NCBI RefSeq assembly: GCF_002632725.1
Contig: NZ_NJAI01000003.1
Span: 481,411 to 545,410, forward strand
From: Xenorhabdus hominickii
Lineage (GTDB): Bacteria; Pseudomonadota; Gammaproteobacteria; Enterobacterales; Enterobacteriaceae
Direction: 5' to 3'
Length of the DNA: 64,000 nucleotides
Shown: in pieces, positions 29,738 to 37,437 of the stretch
Layout: each line of letters starts with the position of its first letter
Numbering within the stretch: the first letter of the stretch is position 1
Notes under the pieces: generated by a model
The model's input: only the letters and a program-made list of their open reading frames with translations
Told to the model about the DNA's origin: nothing
Databases searched by the model: none
Made by a program: the position numbers and the translations under genes

Positions 29738-30613
29738 TTACACTAGAGGCAGGTAAATATCCGTTACAGCCTCTACTTCTGGCACCAATGGAAATAATTT
29801 CACACGTTCAAAAAATAATGGGAAATCACGAATTTCTTGATTGTTTTCCGGTAGCCAATTTGTGTACAGATAATTGACTATAGCATTTATTTCATCGTCT
29901 GAACCGATGTGTCGTACATAAGCACATTTTCCCGCTGGAATGATTTTTGGGGTCATTTTAGGGTGTTGGACTTCAAAGTTTGGAGAAACTTCCACACATA
30001 AGTCAAATTGATATTCATCTGGTTCAACTTTAGCAGGGTCGGCATAAACGAGATTAAACGTTCTGTATTGCTCAGGTGACAGTTTATTATTTACTCGCCA
30101 TTCCTTAAATGCCCTAATTGTATTTCCGATGTTTGATGGTGCTCCTTTATGCTCCATAACTGCCACTGAGGTTTCTGGAAAATTAACAATTCCTACTTTC
30201 TGACTGGATAATTTCTCACTCATAGTTTTCGTCCTAATATCATTTATGATTTGATGTCGGCTATACCAGATAGACCAATCAGGTTTTTTTCTGAACTCAC
30301 TAGGGCTTTGACCAACTGCACTTTTGAATGCTCTGGAGAATGCTTCTGGGCTTTCATAACCACACGTAAGAGCAATATCTATAATTGAAGTATCTCTATA
30401 CGCCAGAGTATAAATAGCTTTCTTCAATCGGAGCTGCCTAATATATGCAGTAACGCCGATACCATAATTTGCGGAAAATAGTCTGTGAAAGTGATACTTA
30501 GAATAAGCAGCAACACGACTCAAACTTTCTCCATCCATATGGAGATCGATATTTTCATCAATATAGTGAAGCAGTGCATTTAATCGTTTTTTAATCATCG
30601 TCATAATGTCCAA
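29738..30613 (-). CDS. AraC-family regulator with GyrI-like effector domain
   Basis: A 291-residue transcription factor with an N-terminal double HTH of AraC type (LSRVAAYSKYHFHRLFSANY; IIDIALTCGYESPEAFSRAF) and a C-terminal GyrI/SoxS-Rob-like ligand-binding domain from about residue 130 (VGIVNFPETSVAVMEHKGAP ... FDLCVEVSP ... AGKCAYVRHIG). Rob, SoxS-type and BmrR-like GyrI fusions bind hydrophobic small molecules; the ligand here is unknown. Monocistronic, with no obvious target adjacent. Confidence 0.88.
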   Translation of the reverse strand: MDIMTMIKKRLNALLHYIDENIDLHMDGESLSRVAAYSKYHFHRLFSANYGIGVTAYIRQLRLKKAIYTLAYRDTSIIDIALTCGYESPEAFSRAFKSAVGQSPSEFRKKPDWSIWYSRHQIINDIRTKTMSEKLSSQKVGIVNFPETSVAVMEHKGAPSNIGNTIRAFKEWRVNNKLSPEQYRTFNLVYADPAKVEPDEYQFDLCVEVSPNFEVQHPKMTPKIIPAGKCAYVRHIGSDDEINAIVNYLYTNWLPENNQEIRDFPLFFERVKLFPLVPEVEAVTDIYLPLV

Positions 30614-30676
30614 TCTATCTGGTGAACGGTATGCTATATAACCTTGAGTGGCAGTACATGATGATAATTGCTGACT

Positions 30677-30816
30677 TATACCTATCGTCTTTCAAGTTAT
30701 AGCTTTGCTCGTGACTCTCACTCTCCCTAGTCACGTAGTAATAAACATAGAGTGATCTATGTTCCCGGGGATACGCTCCCAAGACATAAGCGCTGCATCT
30801 TAATCCATTGGATATA
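30677..30816. repeat. Inverted-repeat element, copy C (140 bp, long form)
   Basis: Left end TATACCTATCGTCTTTCAAG and right end TTAATCCATTGGATATA (read inward as TATATCCAATGGATTAAGATG) match the termini of the two 66-bp copies at 234-299 and 8041-8106. The centre carries extra sequence, including a small palindrome ACATAGAGTGATCTATGT. It lies between araC-like and tetR genes and has no coding capacity. Confidence 0.65.
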
Positions 30817-30856
30817 GAGCTTAATGAGATCTTCATCTTTCGAATGTTTGATATAT

Positions 30857-31393
30857 TCAGAGCAATGCTTTTGCCCCCATTCGATAAATGTGCTCACAAC
30901 CTACTATTCCGCCAAATTCTGCTCGGACTATCATTCCTTCAATAAACGTCATAAGCATTTCTGTTTTGATTTCAGCATCGTTATGGTTAGCCGGGAAAAT
31001 TGAAGCTAAAAGTGATTTTAGCCATGTCTTATGTTGCTGAGCTTGTTGGACAATAATTTCATCATGGCCTTTAAACTCGGCCAGAGCATGCATAAACAGG
31101 CATCCTTTAAAGTCAGGGGATTGGAACCATGAAAAATGCCAATCAAGGATCGCATTCAGCTTATTCTCTGCCCCCTCCGTGGTGTTTACTGCACGACTTA
31201 ACTCTTCTTGAAACCGTTTATGCCGCCTGATTAATAAGCTTTCAATGAGTTTATTTTTTGAGCCAAAATACCGATACATTGAGGTTTTTGACACATTTGC
31301 CTTATCCCGAATCAAATCGACCCCAACTGTGTTGTAACCGAATTCATTAAACAGTAATTCTGCAATATCTAAGATGTGTTCTTTTTTACTCAT
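30857..31393 (-). CDS. TetR-family transcriptional repressor
   Basis: A 178-residue regulator. The N-terminal TetR HTH (about residues 8-50) shows FNEFGYNTVGVDLIRDKANV followed by SKTSMYRYFGSKNKLIESLL; the C-terminal helical ligand domain resembles the AcrR/NemR group (DWHFSWFQSPDFKGCLFMHA). It is divergent from the HPP-family gene, and two copies of an ACAGATCTGT palindrome lie in between, so it most likely represses itself and that gene. Confidence 0.9.
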   Translation of the reverse strand: MSKKEHILDIAELLFNEFGYNTVGVDLIRDKANVSKTSMYRYFGSKNKLIESLLIRRHKRFQEELSRAVNTTEGAENKLNAILDWHFSWFQSPDFKGCLFMHALAEFKGHDEIIVQQAQQHKTWLKSLLASIFPANHNDAEIKTEMLMTFIEGMIVRAEFGGIVGCEHIYRMGAKALL

Positions 31394-31466
31394 GATTATT
31401 TTTCTTATTTTTCAAATTATTATGTTTTATGACTTTGTTTTTGCGAATCAGTAGTTGTTTTTTAGT

Positions 31467-31480
31467 GTACAGATCTGTAC
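31467..31480. promoter_or_regulatory. Putative TetR operator 1
   Basis: The perfect 14-bp palindrome GTACAGATCTGTAC lies in the 170-bp tetR/HPP divergent promoter region. Its 10-bp core ACAGATCTGT recurs exactly at 31494-31503, 25 bp away centre to centre. Confidence 0.75.
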
Positions 31481-31493
31481 CATTTGTGGTGTG

Positions 31494-31506
31494 ACAGATC
31501 TGTACA
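31494..31506. promoter_or_regulatory. Putative TetR operator 2
   Basis: Second copy of the palindromic core ACAGATCTGT followed by ACAC, in phase with the first on the helix within about half a turn. Two operators suggest control of both divergent promoters. Confidence 0.72.
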
Positions 31507-31563
31507 CGTGAAGTATCACATCTATTGAGTCATATTGCACAGAAATTATTTGGAGAGCGGAGC

Positions 31564-32095
31564 ATGAGTACATTGAAAGGCGGAGGCGGTTTACCACCAA
31601 AACCGGAGTTTGTTCAATTAATTAAAGGCCTGTCTGGGGGCTTTTTGGGGATCTTGGTCTTGAGCTATTTAAGCCAAATGACGGAATATCCGTGGCTAAT
31701 GGCACCTTTTGGGGCAACTTGTGTCATTCTTTTCGCAGCCCCGACTTCTCCTCTTGCCCAACCAAGAAATATTATTGGTGGACATTTATTGAGTGCATTT
31801 GTAGGGTTGATTACATTATACACACTGGGGGATTCGTTAATTGCCATGTCTTTGGCGGTGGGAATAGCTATTATGCTGATGCAATTATTTCGAATTGTAC
31901 ATCCACCAGCAGGAGCCAACCCATTGGTTATCTTTTTGGCCGGACAGAAAATTGTTGGTTTCGACTTTCTTTTTACCCCCAGTATTAACTGGCAGCTTGG
32001 CGCTTATTGCGATTGCATATTTTATTAATAATGTGGGAAAAGAAAGTCGTTGGCCAATATATTGGCATGGATTTACCAGAAAAAAGGATGGTTGA
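31564..32095 (+). pseudogene. HPP-family integral membrane protein, frameshifted in a C5 tract
   Basis: The start ATG at 31564 (MSTLKGGGGLPPKPEF) yields a multi-helix membrane protein with the family signature VHPPAGANPLVIFL. Within the CCCCC run at 31976-31980 the frame shifts. Zero frame ends in a short junk tail at 32028, whereas the next frame continues naturally as VLTGSLALIAIAYFINN to 32095. Removing one C restores a 176-residue protein. HPP proteins are poorly characterised membrane proteins (some implicated in nitrite transport in plastids). The frameshift could be decay, a slippage switch or a sequencing error. Confidence 0.75.
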
Positions 32096-32477
32096 TCTTT
32101 ATTAAAGTGTTTCTATAGCATAATTAAAAATTATTTTTCTTGTAATTTATTTTTGATCATTGTTTTTTCTCTATCATGTTATGGAGTAAAATATGGTGTA
32201 AAATTTACTAAGGGTCGTGGAAAAAAAACGCAATTTATTGTCCACCAATAATTCATCATATTTCGTAACTAGTTCACATACAACTCATTCAGATACAAAA
32301 GATCACGACACACCAAGTTGTCATAGAAATGATAGTAGCGACGATTGTTCATTTTCCGATAGAGGTGATGATGGCGATTAATGAGCCACTCAGTGCCGAT
32401 ATGTTTATCCTGGTATGAGTGTACAAAGCGGCCATTTTATCAGCCGCTTTTCTATATCTGATTTTATAAAAAATCAA
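32096..32477. other. AT-rich intergenic region with one hairpin
   Basis: 382 bp with no convincing gene. A hairpin AAAGCGGC / GCCGCTTT (32425-32450) followed by TC sits near the 3' end of the immunity gene. A 27-codon minus-strand frame (32269-32352) and a 15-codon plus-strand frame near 32370 are too short to support. The region may contain gene debris. Confidence 0.5.
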
Positions 32478-33116
32478 TTATTCAAATTCATCTATTTCAG
32501 GTATATCTTGTTGGCTCTGAGTATAAAAATGAGTGTTTATATCTACTTTTCTAATATTTTCAAGGGAAACCTCTCCACCTAAATAAATAGCAGGTTCAAA
32601 ACAAAATATTTCATTATCATTTAGTGATTCATGAATTTCTATAGCTTTATCGAACACTCCATTTGTATATGCACTATTTTCTAAAGAAAAGAAACCCATA
32701 TCTTCAAAAAATAAACGAATATCATAATCTAATTCCGATTTGTCTTTTTTAAAGAAACAGCATTTTTCACGAAGAATAGTATTATAGTCACTTGTTATTG
32801 ATGTATTTATTCCGGTCTCTTCCCCATAAAGTAAAAGATCACCCAGCCCACTGACAGCAATAACATGATAGGTATCTTTTGGCTCAAATTGAGCACGTTC
32901 CATCAATAGTTGCATTATGTCTGCATAATCATTGGGGTTTACAATACGGAATAATCCATTTTTATAGCTCGCCCATCCCTCAACTTCCCAGTAGAGAAGA
33001 AGCCTGTCAGGTAATATTCCACGCCATTTTTCTATTTCTTCATCAGGAACTGATTTATATTGAGTGGCTTCTCCCATTTCTTTAATAAAGGCTTCAAAGT
33101 GTATATCTAGCATCAT
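32478..33116 (-). CDS. Orphan T6SS-type immunity protein (GAD-like + DUF1851)
   Basis: A 212-residue cytoplasmic protein. The N-terminal half (GEATQYKSVPDEEIEKWRGI, LPDRLLLYWEVEGWASYKNG, NPNDYADIM) fits the GAD-like domain. The next part (DTYHVIAVSGLGDLLLYGEE ... FFEDMGFF) fits DUF1851, the pair found in Tdi1-type immunity proteins that neutralise type VI DNase toxins. No T6SS genes are nearby. Just upstream on the same strand is a 53-codon remnant that looks like the end of a toxin gene. The exact toxin class is unknown. Confidence 0.75.
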   Translation of the reverse strand: MMLDIHFEAFIKEMGEATQYKSVPDEEIEKWRGILPDRLLLYWEVEGWASYKNGLFRIVNPNDYADIMQLLMERAQFEPKDTYHVIAVSGLGDLLLYGEETGINTSITSDYNTILREKCCFFKKDKSELDYDIRLFFEDMGFFSLENSAYTNGVFDKAIEIHESLNDNEIFCFEPAIYLGGEVSLENIRKVDINTHFYTQSQQDIPEIDEFE

Positions 33117-33153
33117 TTTTTCCTATTGTGACTGTATTTGTATTGTCCATTGA

Positions 33154-33315
33154 CTATTTTTGTGTTGAGGAAGCTTTACTGGTTTCTTCCTGAGTTTTTT
33201 CATATAGCATTTTTAACCTATAATTAGCTTTTTCTATTCTGTCTTTATCTTCACTTTTTTGTGCTATTTCAAATTTTTTCTTCACCCGAAGTTGTGCTTT
33301 TTGATGGTTTCCTAA
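33154..33315 (-). pseudogene. Probable toxin C-terminal remnant upstream of the immunity gene
   Basis: A lysine-rich 53-codon frame (LGNHQKAQLRVKKKFEIAQK ... NYRLKMLYEKTQEETSKASS) ends at a TAG 37 bp before the immunity gene. It has an in-frame TAA immediately upstream and no start codon or ribosome-binding site. Helical, basic, directly before and co-directional with an immunity gene: the layout expected of the 3' tail of a polymorphic toxin. No catalytic motif is left, so the family cannot be named. Confidence 0.5.
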
Positions 33316-33577
33316 TTAAAATTCAAATATTTTCAATTGAAAAAACGTGATGTTAAGATATAATATGAGATTATATTTAAGTATAATATTAAAAAATAGT
33401 TATGGTAATAAATTGGTAAGGTGATAATTAATAGACTTATATTAATTTCAATCTAAATATATATTTTACGACAAAAAATAGAGCTTTTCGATAATAATAG
33501 TGGACAAAAAATATGAAGTTTGTTGTATGTGTTATGCCTCAATAATAATTCAATTCTGAATTAGATAGGTAATAAAG

Positions 33578-33605
33578 AAGCAGGTCCATTTTATTGAGCC
33601 TGCTT
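33578..33605 (-). terminator. Terminator of yegD
   Basis: On the minus strand AAGCAGG and CCTGCTT form a 7-bp stem with a 14-nt loop followed by CTTTATT, 9 nt after the yegD stop codon. Confidence 0.7.
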
Positions 33606-33613
33606 ACACCCTA

Positions 33614-34966
33614 TCAAGCAAAACAAATTTCTGCCCAGCGCGCCAAACCGGTAGTGACTGAACCAAAGTAATTACCACCAACCAGAGGAATACCGGGTAA
33701 TTCTTGTTTCACTGCCTGACGAAGAATAGGCGAACTTGCTGATCCCCCCGTCATAAAAATCACATCGGGATTAATGCCTCCCTGAGTCACGGCTTCGCTA
33801 ACCAAATTAGCCATTTTAGTTTTAGTCGAATCAATGGCAGCAACCATCTGATCATATTCGATATTAACCTCAATAACTTCTGATAATAAATTTAATTGAA
33901 CGAGATATTCGGATTGTCCTGAAAGCGCAATTTTGGCTTCTTCAGCACTACGCACCAAACTGTATCCTAGAGTGTCTTGATATACCTTTAATAGTCGGGC
34001 TATTTTCTCTGGCTCTTGAGCGTCTCTATGTAACGATTTTAATATCGCCAAATTCTGGCGAGAGTAGAATTCTTTTTGAGCTTGTATATTATTGATGGCG
34101 ATTGGGTTCCAAAATTGGGTAAGTGGCATATCGATACCTGAAGCCACTTTGCTTCCCAAACCAAAAGGGTGCATCAATTGTTTAAAGGTTAGATTAATAT
34201 CGAGGTCATTCCCACCGATACGCTGACCGCTGTGAGCCAGTAAGCTATCACTGCGTTCGGATTTTCCTCTCCAGCCTGGCCCCATTTGAATGAGGGAGCA
34301 GTCTGTCGTTCCACCGCCAATATCAACAACCAGAACGGTCTTATTTGCTGCCAATGTAGCTTCGTATTCCAAACCTGCTGCTACTGGCTCAAATTGGAAC
34401 TCAATATTGCGAAATCCTGCTCGCTTTGCAGCATCAAGCAGAATTGTCTCTGCTTGTTGGTTAGATTTGTCACCACCACGCCCATGAAAATTTATCGGAC
34501 GGCCGATCACGACATCTTCAACAGTTTGTTGTTTATTATTTTCTACCTGGTGTTTAATATTCGCCATCATGGCACAAACCAGATCTTCAAAAAAACTGAT
34601 TTGGGTATCTCTTAATCCCATTGCACCAAGGAAAGACTTCGGTGATTTTACGTAATAAACATCTTGAGGGTTTTCTAAATATCGAGACAATGCTTCTTGC
34701 CCAAATACGATATCATCTGGTACAAGTTCAATACCTTCTTCACGGTTTACAGCAATCGCACTACGAAGCAGTTGTTCCCCCGATTGATTGCCTGGACTAA
34801 TATTCCTATGACGAAATAAGTGTTCAGAAACTGATTCCCGGGTCGGTGCAGCCAAAGTCGAAGGTATATAGTAGTTATCATTCTCGATAGCAATCAGTTG
34901 TGGCGTATTTCCGCTCATCTCTGCTACCGCGCAATTTGATGTGCCATAGTCAAAACCGATGAACAT
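33614..34966 (-). CDS. yegD: Hsp70-like chaperone YegD
   Basis: A 450-residue actin/Hsp70-ATPase protein lacking the usual substrate-binding domain. Start ATG at 34966 gives MFIGFDYGTSNCAVAEM, the family start; an ATG at 34978 would add MRKP. ATPase motifs: FDYGTSNC (phosphate 1), VLVVDIGGGTTDCSL (phosphate 2), VIFMTGGSASSPILRQAVKQ (adenosine). Also YVKSPKSFLGA and RPINFHGRGGD. Function in E. coli is uncertain. Its 5' flank borders the tandem autotransporter repeat. Confidence 0.93.
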   Translation of the reverse strand: MFIGFDYGTSNCAVAEMSGNTPQLIAIENDNYYIPSTLAAPTRESVSEHLFRHRNISPGNQSGEQLLRSAIAVNREEGIELVPDDIVFGQEALSRYLENPQDVYYVKSPKSFLGAMGLRDTQISFFEDLVCAMMANIKHQVENNKQQTVEDVVIGRPINFHGRGGDKSNQQAETILLDAAKRAGFRNIEFQFEPVAAGLEYEATLAANKTVLVVDIGGGTTDCSLIQMGPGWRGKSERSDSLLAHSGQRIGGNDLDINLTFKQLMHPFGLGSKVASGIDMPLTQFWNPIAINNIQAQKEFYSRQNLAILKSLHRDAQEPEKIARLLKVYQDTLGYSLVRSAEEAKIALSGQSEYLVQLNLLSEVIEVNIEYDQMVAAIDSTKTKMANLVSEAVTQGGINPDVIFMTGGSASSPILRQAVKQELPGIPLVGGNYFGSVTTGLARWAEICFA

Positions 34967-35142
34967 AGGTTTTCTCATTCTCAAGCGTGGAAAATTTAAA
35001 AAGGGCACTGATGCTATCGTAAATGGGTGTTGAATGCGAGCTGAACTTAAGGTAGGAAAATTAACGGAAAAGCGCCGTTAATTGATTTTTTAATTCATAT
35101 AAACAATATCATGTGTCAGATCACTGGAAAGTGTAAATAAAC

Positions 35143-35165
35143 AGCCACACCATAGAGGTGTGGCT
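35143..35165 (-). terminator. Terminator of inverse autotransporter gene 1
   Basis: AGCCACACC pairs with GGTGTGGCT around a 5-nt loop; on the minus strand it is followed by GTTTATTT, 31 nt past the stop. Confidence 0.8.
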
Positions 35166-35195
35166 GGGCAACTGTCTATTTATCTTGACCCATTT

Positions 35196-37067
35196 TTAGG
35201 GTTCTTTAAAATACATTCTTTCTGAACATTTCAGTCCGTATTGCGGTGTCTTAGGTGAATTTATGTTGGCATGAAGAATAGTTAGGCACATTCGAGCATA
35301 AGTCTCGCTACTAGCACGCGCTCCCTTTATTTGGGTTGTTCCATCGGAACGGAAATCAGCACGAGGACCTATTGTGATGAGTTCGGGGTGAAGATCGTCG
35401 TCGTTCTGCCACCTCCAATGAACCCACTGAAGGTTTTCCATCGAGTAAGGTGTACCATCTTGGTTGGTCACTTTTGTTTTAAAAGTATAAAAATCCTTTC
35501 CATTAGCAAGGACAGTTCCATTTTCAGGAGATGTCTTTATTTCTTCGATTTTTGGCAGTTGGAATTGCATATCTATAGAAGCTGCGGCGGTCTTATCTTC
35601 GCCAACATAGACTAATGCTGTAACATTTTCCTTCTGATGGGGATTATCAATTTCGGAACGTATGACCTCATGGCCATAATCCTCTTGCTTTTCCTCATAG
35701 TAAGGGTAAGGTAGTGAACTGTTCACCACAGCACTAACTTCACCTTTATTGTTGGTGACGCTTGTCAGAGGTGTTAATTCTACCCCTAACTGCCCAAAAT
35801 ATTTTAAAGCCCAATTAATTTTTCTACCAACCTGAATATTCCCCGCCTTATCTCTAACTACTGCCGTCACAGTATAAGGCTGGGATATTGTTCTGGTTGG
35901 ATGAGAAAGGGTCAGTGAAATATTTGCAGGTCCTGTAGATGGCTCTATTTTTTGATGGTCAAGAACAATATTGTTATTTCTTTCGACTAAATCATAGCGG
36001 CTACCGGCCAGTGTACGCATGGAATCTACGTTAGCTGGAGATAATTGAAGACCGAAAGGAACGCCCAGCCTGTAATTTAAATTTGCCAAAAACTGAGCTT
36101 CGCTATGACCACTTGTCCCCAGTTTATAATCTACACCCATAGTCACGAGTGGGATCGGGGTATAAGTTACCCCAATCTTACCCAGACTTGGGTTTTTCTG
36201 TTTGGTATTACGATCGAATAAAGTAACCTCATCACCAAAATATTGTTCATACGCCAGTTTGGCCCCCAGGCTCGGGTAAGCAGGCAGGAAGAATTCCCCA
36301 TTAATGTCATAACCGTTGGCAGGGCGTTCATTATGTTTATCAAAATCCAGTGAATGCCGCCAATTCGTTAAACGCCAATAAGTATTGGCGGAGAATTTCA
36401 TATAGTCTCCCCAGATCTCCCCACCCAGACTTAAGCGTCTGTTGTTGCCTGTGATGTCATAGTCAAAAATAGAATTTAAGCCATACATCCAACTCGGGGT
36501 AAAATAACGACCGCCAAAACCCAAATTGGCAGTATAGCGGCTGTCTTTCTTGCGATAGCCTAATTGGGAGAAGAACAGCCAGTCTTTTTTGTTATCGTAG
36601 AGTGGTAACAGAAAATCTAAGGAGCTTTTATCCAGTTTGCCTTTTTTATCAAAGGTAAAATCGATTTTGGCTGTACCAAATTGTGATAACCATGTTTGTG
36701 CTTCGGAGGCTATAAAATTGTTAACGGTGCCCAAAGCGTAAGATGTAGCCTGCCCTGCCAGATCAGAATGAGAAGATGTCAGCATACCGCCCATTCTTTG
36801 GACACTCCTTGCAAGCATATTCTCTGTAGCAAGATTTGAGGAAGGGGTTATTTTTTGTAAATTATTACCTTTATCGGAATTAGAAACTAAGAGTTTCTGG
36901 TTTGGATCGTCTGATTGAAAGCCAATATTACCTTCTTTAGCTTCAGGAGAGTAAATATTATTAGTTGCTGCATTGCTATCTGCAAAGGCAGTTATAAAGA
37001 AGGAAGGTAGAAATAGAGAATGTAACACTATAAAAAATCGAGTAATTTTAACAATATATTGAGACAT
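35196..37067 (-). CDS. Intimin/invasin-type inverse autotransporter, copy 1
   Basis: Outer-membrane adhesin-like protein, 623 residues from the ATG at 37067 (MSQYIVKITRFFIVLHSLFL, signal peptide cut near AFA). After a linker (ATSYALGTVNNFIASEAQTW) comes the inverse autotransporter 12-stranded beta-barrel (about residues 110-365; PLYDNKKDWLFFSQLGYR, GFGGRYFTPSWMYGLNSIFD, SLGAKLAYEQYFGDEV). Ig-like Big_1-type repeats and a tip with two conserved Cys (RMCLTILH, LKCSERMYF) follow. No LysM domain is visible. The upstream in-frame GTG (37094) is less likely. It is short compared with invasin, so a short passenger is exposed. Confidence 0.88.
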   Translation of the reverse strand: MSQYIVKITRFFIVLHSLFLPSFFITAFADSNAATNNIYSPEAKEGNIGFQSDDPNQKLLVSNSDKGNNLQKITPSSNLATENMLARSVQRMGGMLTSSHSDLAGQATSYALGTVNNFIASEAQTWLSQFGTAKIDFTFDKKGKLDKSSLDFLLPLYDNKKDWLFFSQLGYRKKDSRYTANLGFGGRYFTPSWMYGLNSIFDYDITGNNRRLSLGGEIWGDYMKFSANTYWRLTNWRHSLDFDKHNERPANGYDINGEFFLPAYPSLGAKLAYEQYFGDEVTLFDRNTKQKNPSLGKIGVTYTPIPLVTMGVDYKLGTSGHSEAQFLANLNYRLGVPFGLQLSPANVDSMRTLAGSRYDLVERNNNIVLDHQKIEPSTGPANISLTLSHPTRTISQPYTVTAVVRDKAGNIQVGRKINWALKYFGQLGVELTPLTSVTNNKGEVSAVVNSSLPYPYYEEKQEDYGHEVIRSEIDNPHQKENVTALVYVGEDKTAAASIDMQFQLPKIEEIKTSPENGTVLANGKDFYTFKTKVTNQDGTPYSMENLQWVHWRWQNDDDLHPELITIGPRADFRSDGTTQIKGARASSETYARMCLTILHANINSPKTPQYGLKCSERMYFKEP

Positions 37068-37437
37068 ATGTAAAAACCTCAAACTGTTTGCCACTGAATT
37101 AAATTTTATTATTCATTGTTAGTGAATAATAAAGGTTTTTTTACCTCCTTTTGATATAGCACATAGATCTTAATTAGGTGTAATTACAAATAATTATCAA
37201 CTAATGAATAAAGGTTATCACGTAAATTTTTTTGGGGATAATATTATATCTATTTAAAAGTGGCGACGGTGTTATCGTGAATGGGTATTGAATGAAAACT
37301 TAATTTAAGATGAGAATTTAACGTAAAATAGCCGTTAATTGTTTTTTATTCATATAAAAAATAATGTGTCAGGTTACTAGAATGTGCAAATGAACAACCA
37401 CGCCTCTACGGCGTGGTTGGATAATTATCTATTTACC
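37068..37437. other. Spacer between the two autotransporter genes
   Basis: About 370 bp holding the promoter/leader of copy 1 (with hairpin TATTATTCA/TGAATAATA near 37109-37133 and AAGGAGGT without a start codon behind it) and the 3' flank and terminator of copy 2. No gene seen. Confidence 0.6.
37396..37418 (-). terminator. Terminator of inverse autotransporter gene 2
   Basis: AACCACGCC pairs with GGCGTGGTT around a 5-nt loop, at the same relative position as the terminator of copy 1 but with compensating base changes in the stem. Confidence 0.8.

Noticed and set aside
32269..32352. 27-codon minus-strand frame (MNNRRYYHFYDNLV...)
   Set aside because: Looks somewhat protein-like but is too short, lacks a ribosome-binding site and matches nothing I recognise; may be gene debris.
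37139..37160. AAGGAGGT in the leader of autotransporter copy 1, suggesting a leader peptide
   Set aside because: No ATG, GTG or TTG follows at usable distance, and the motif is weakened in copy 2.
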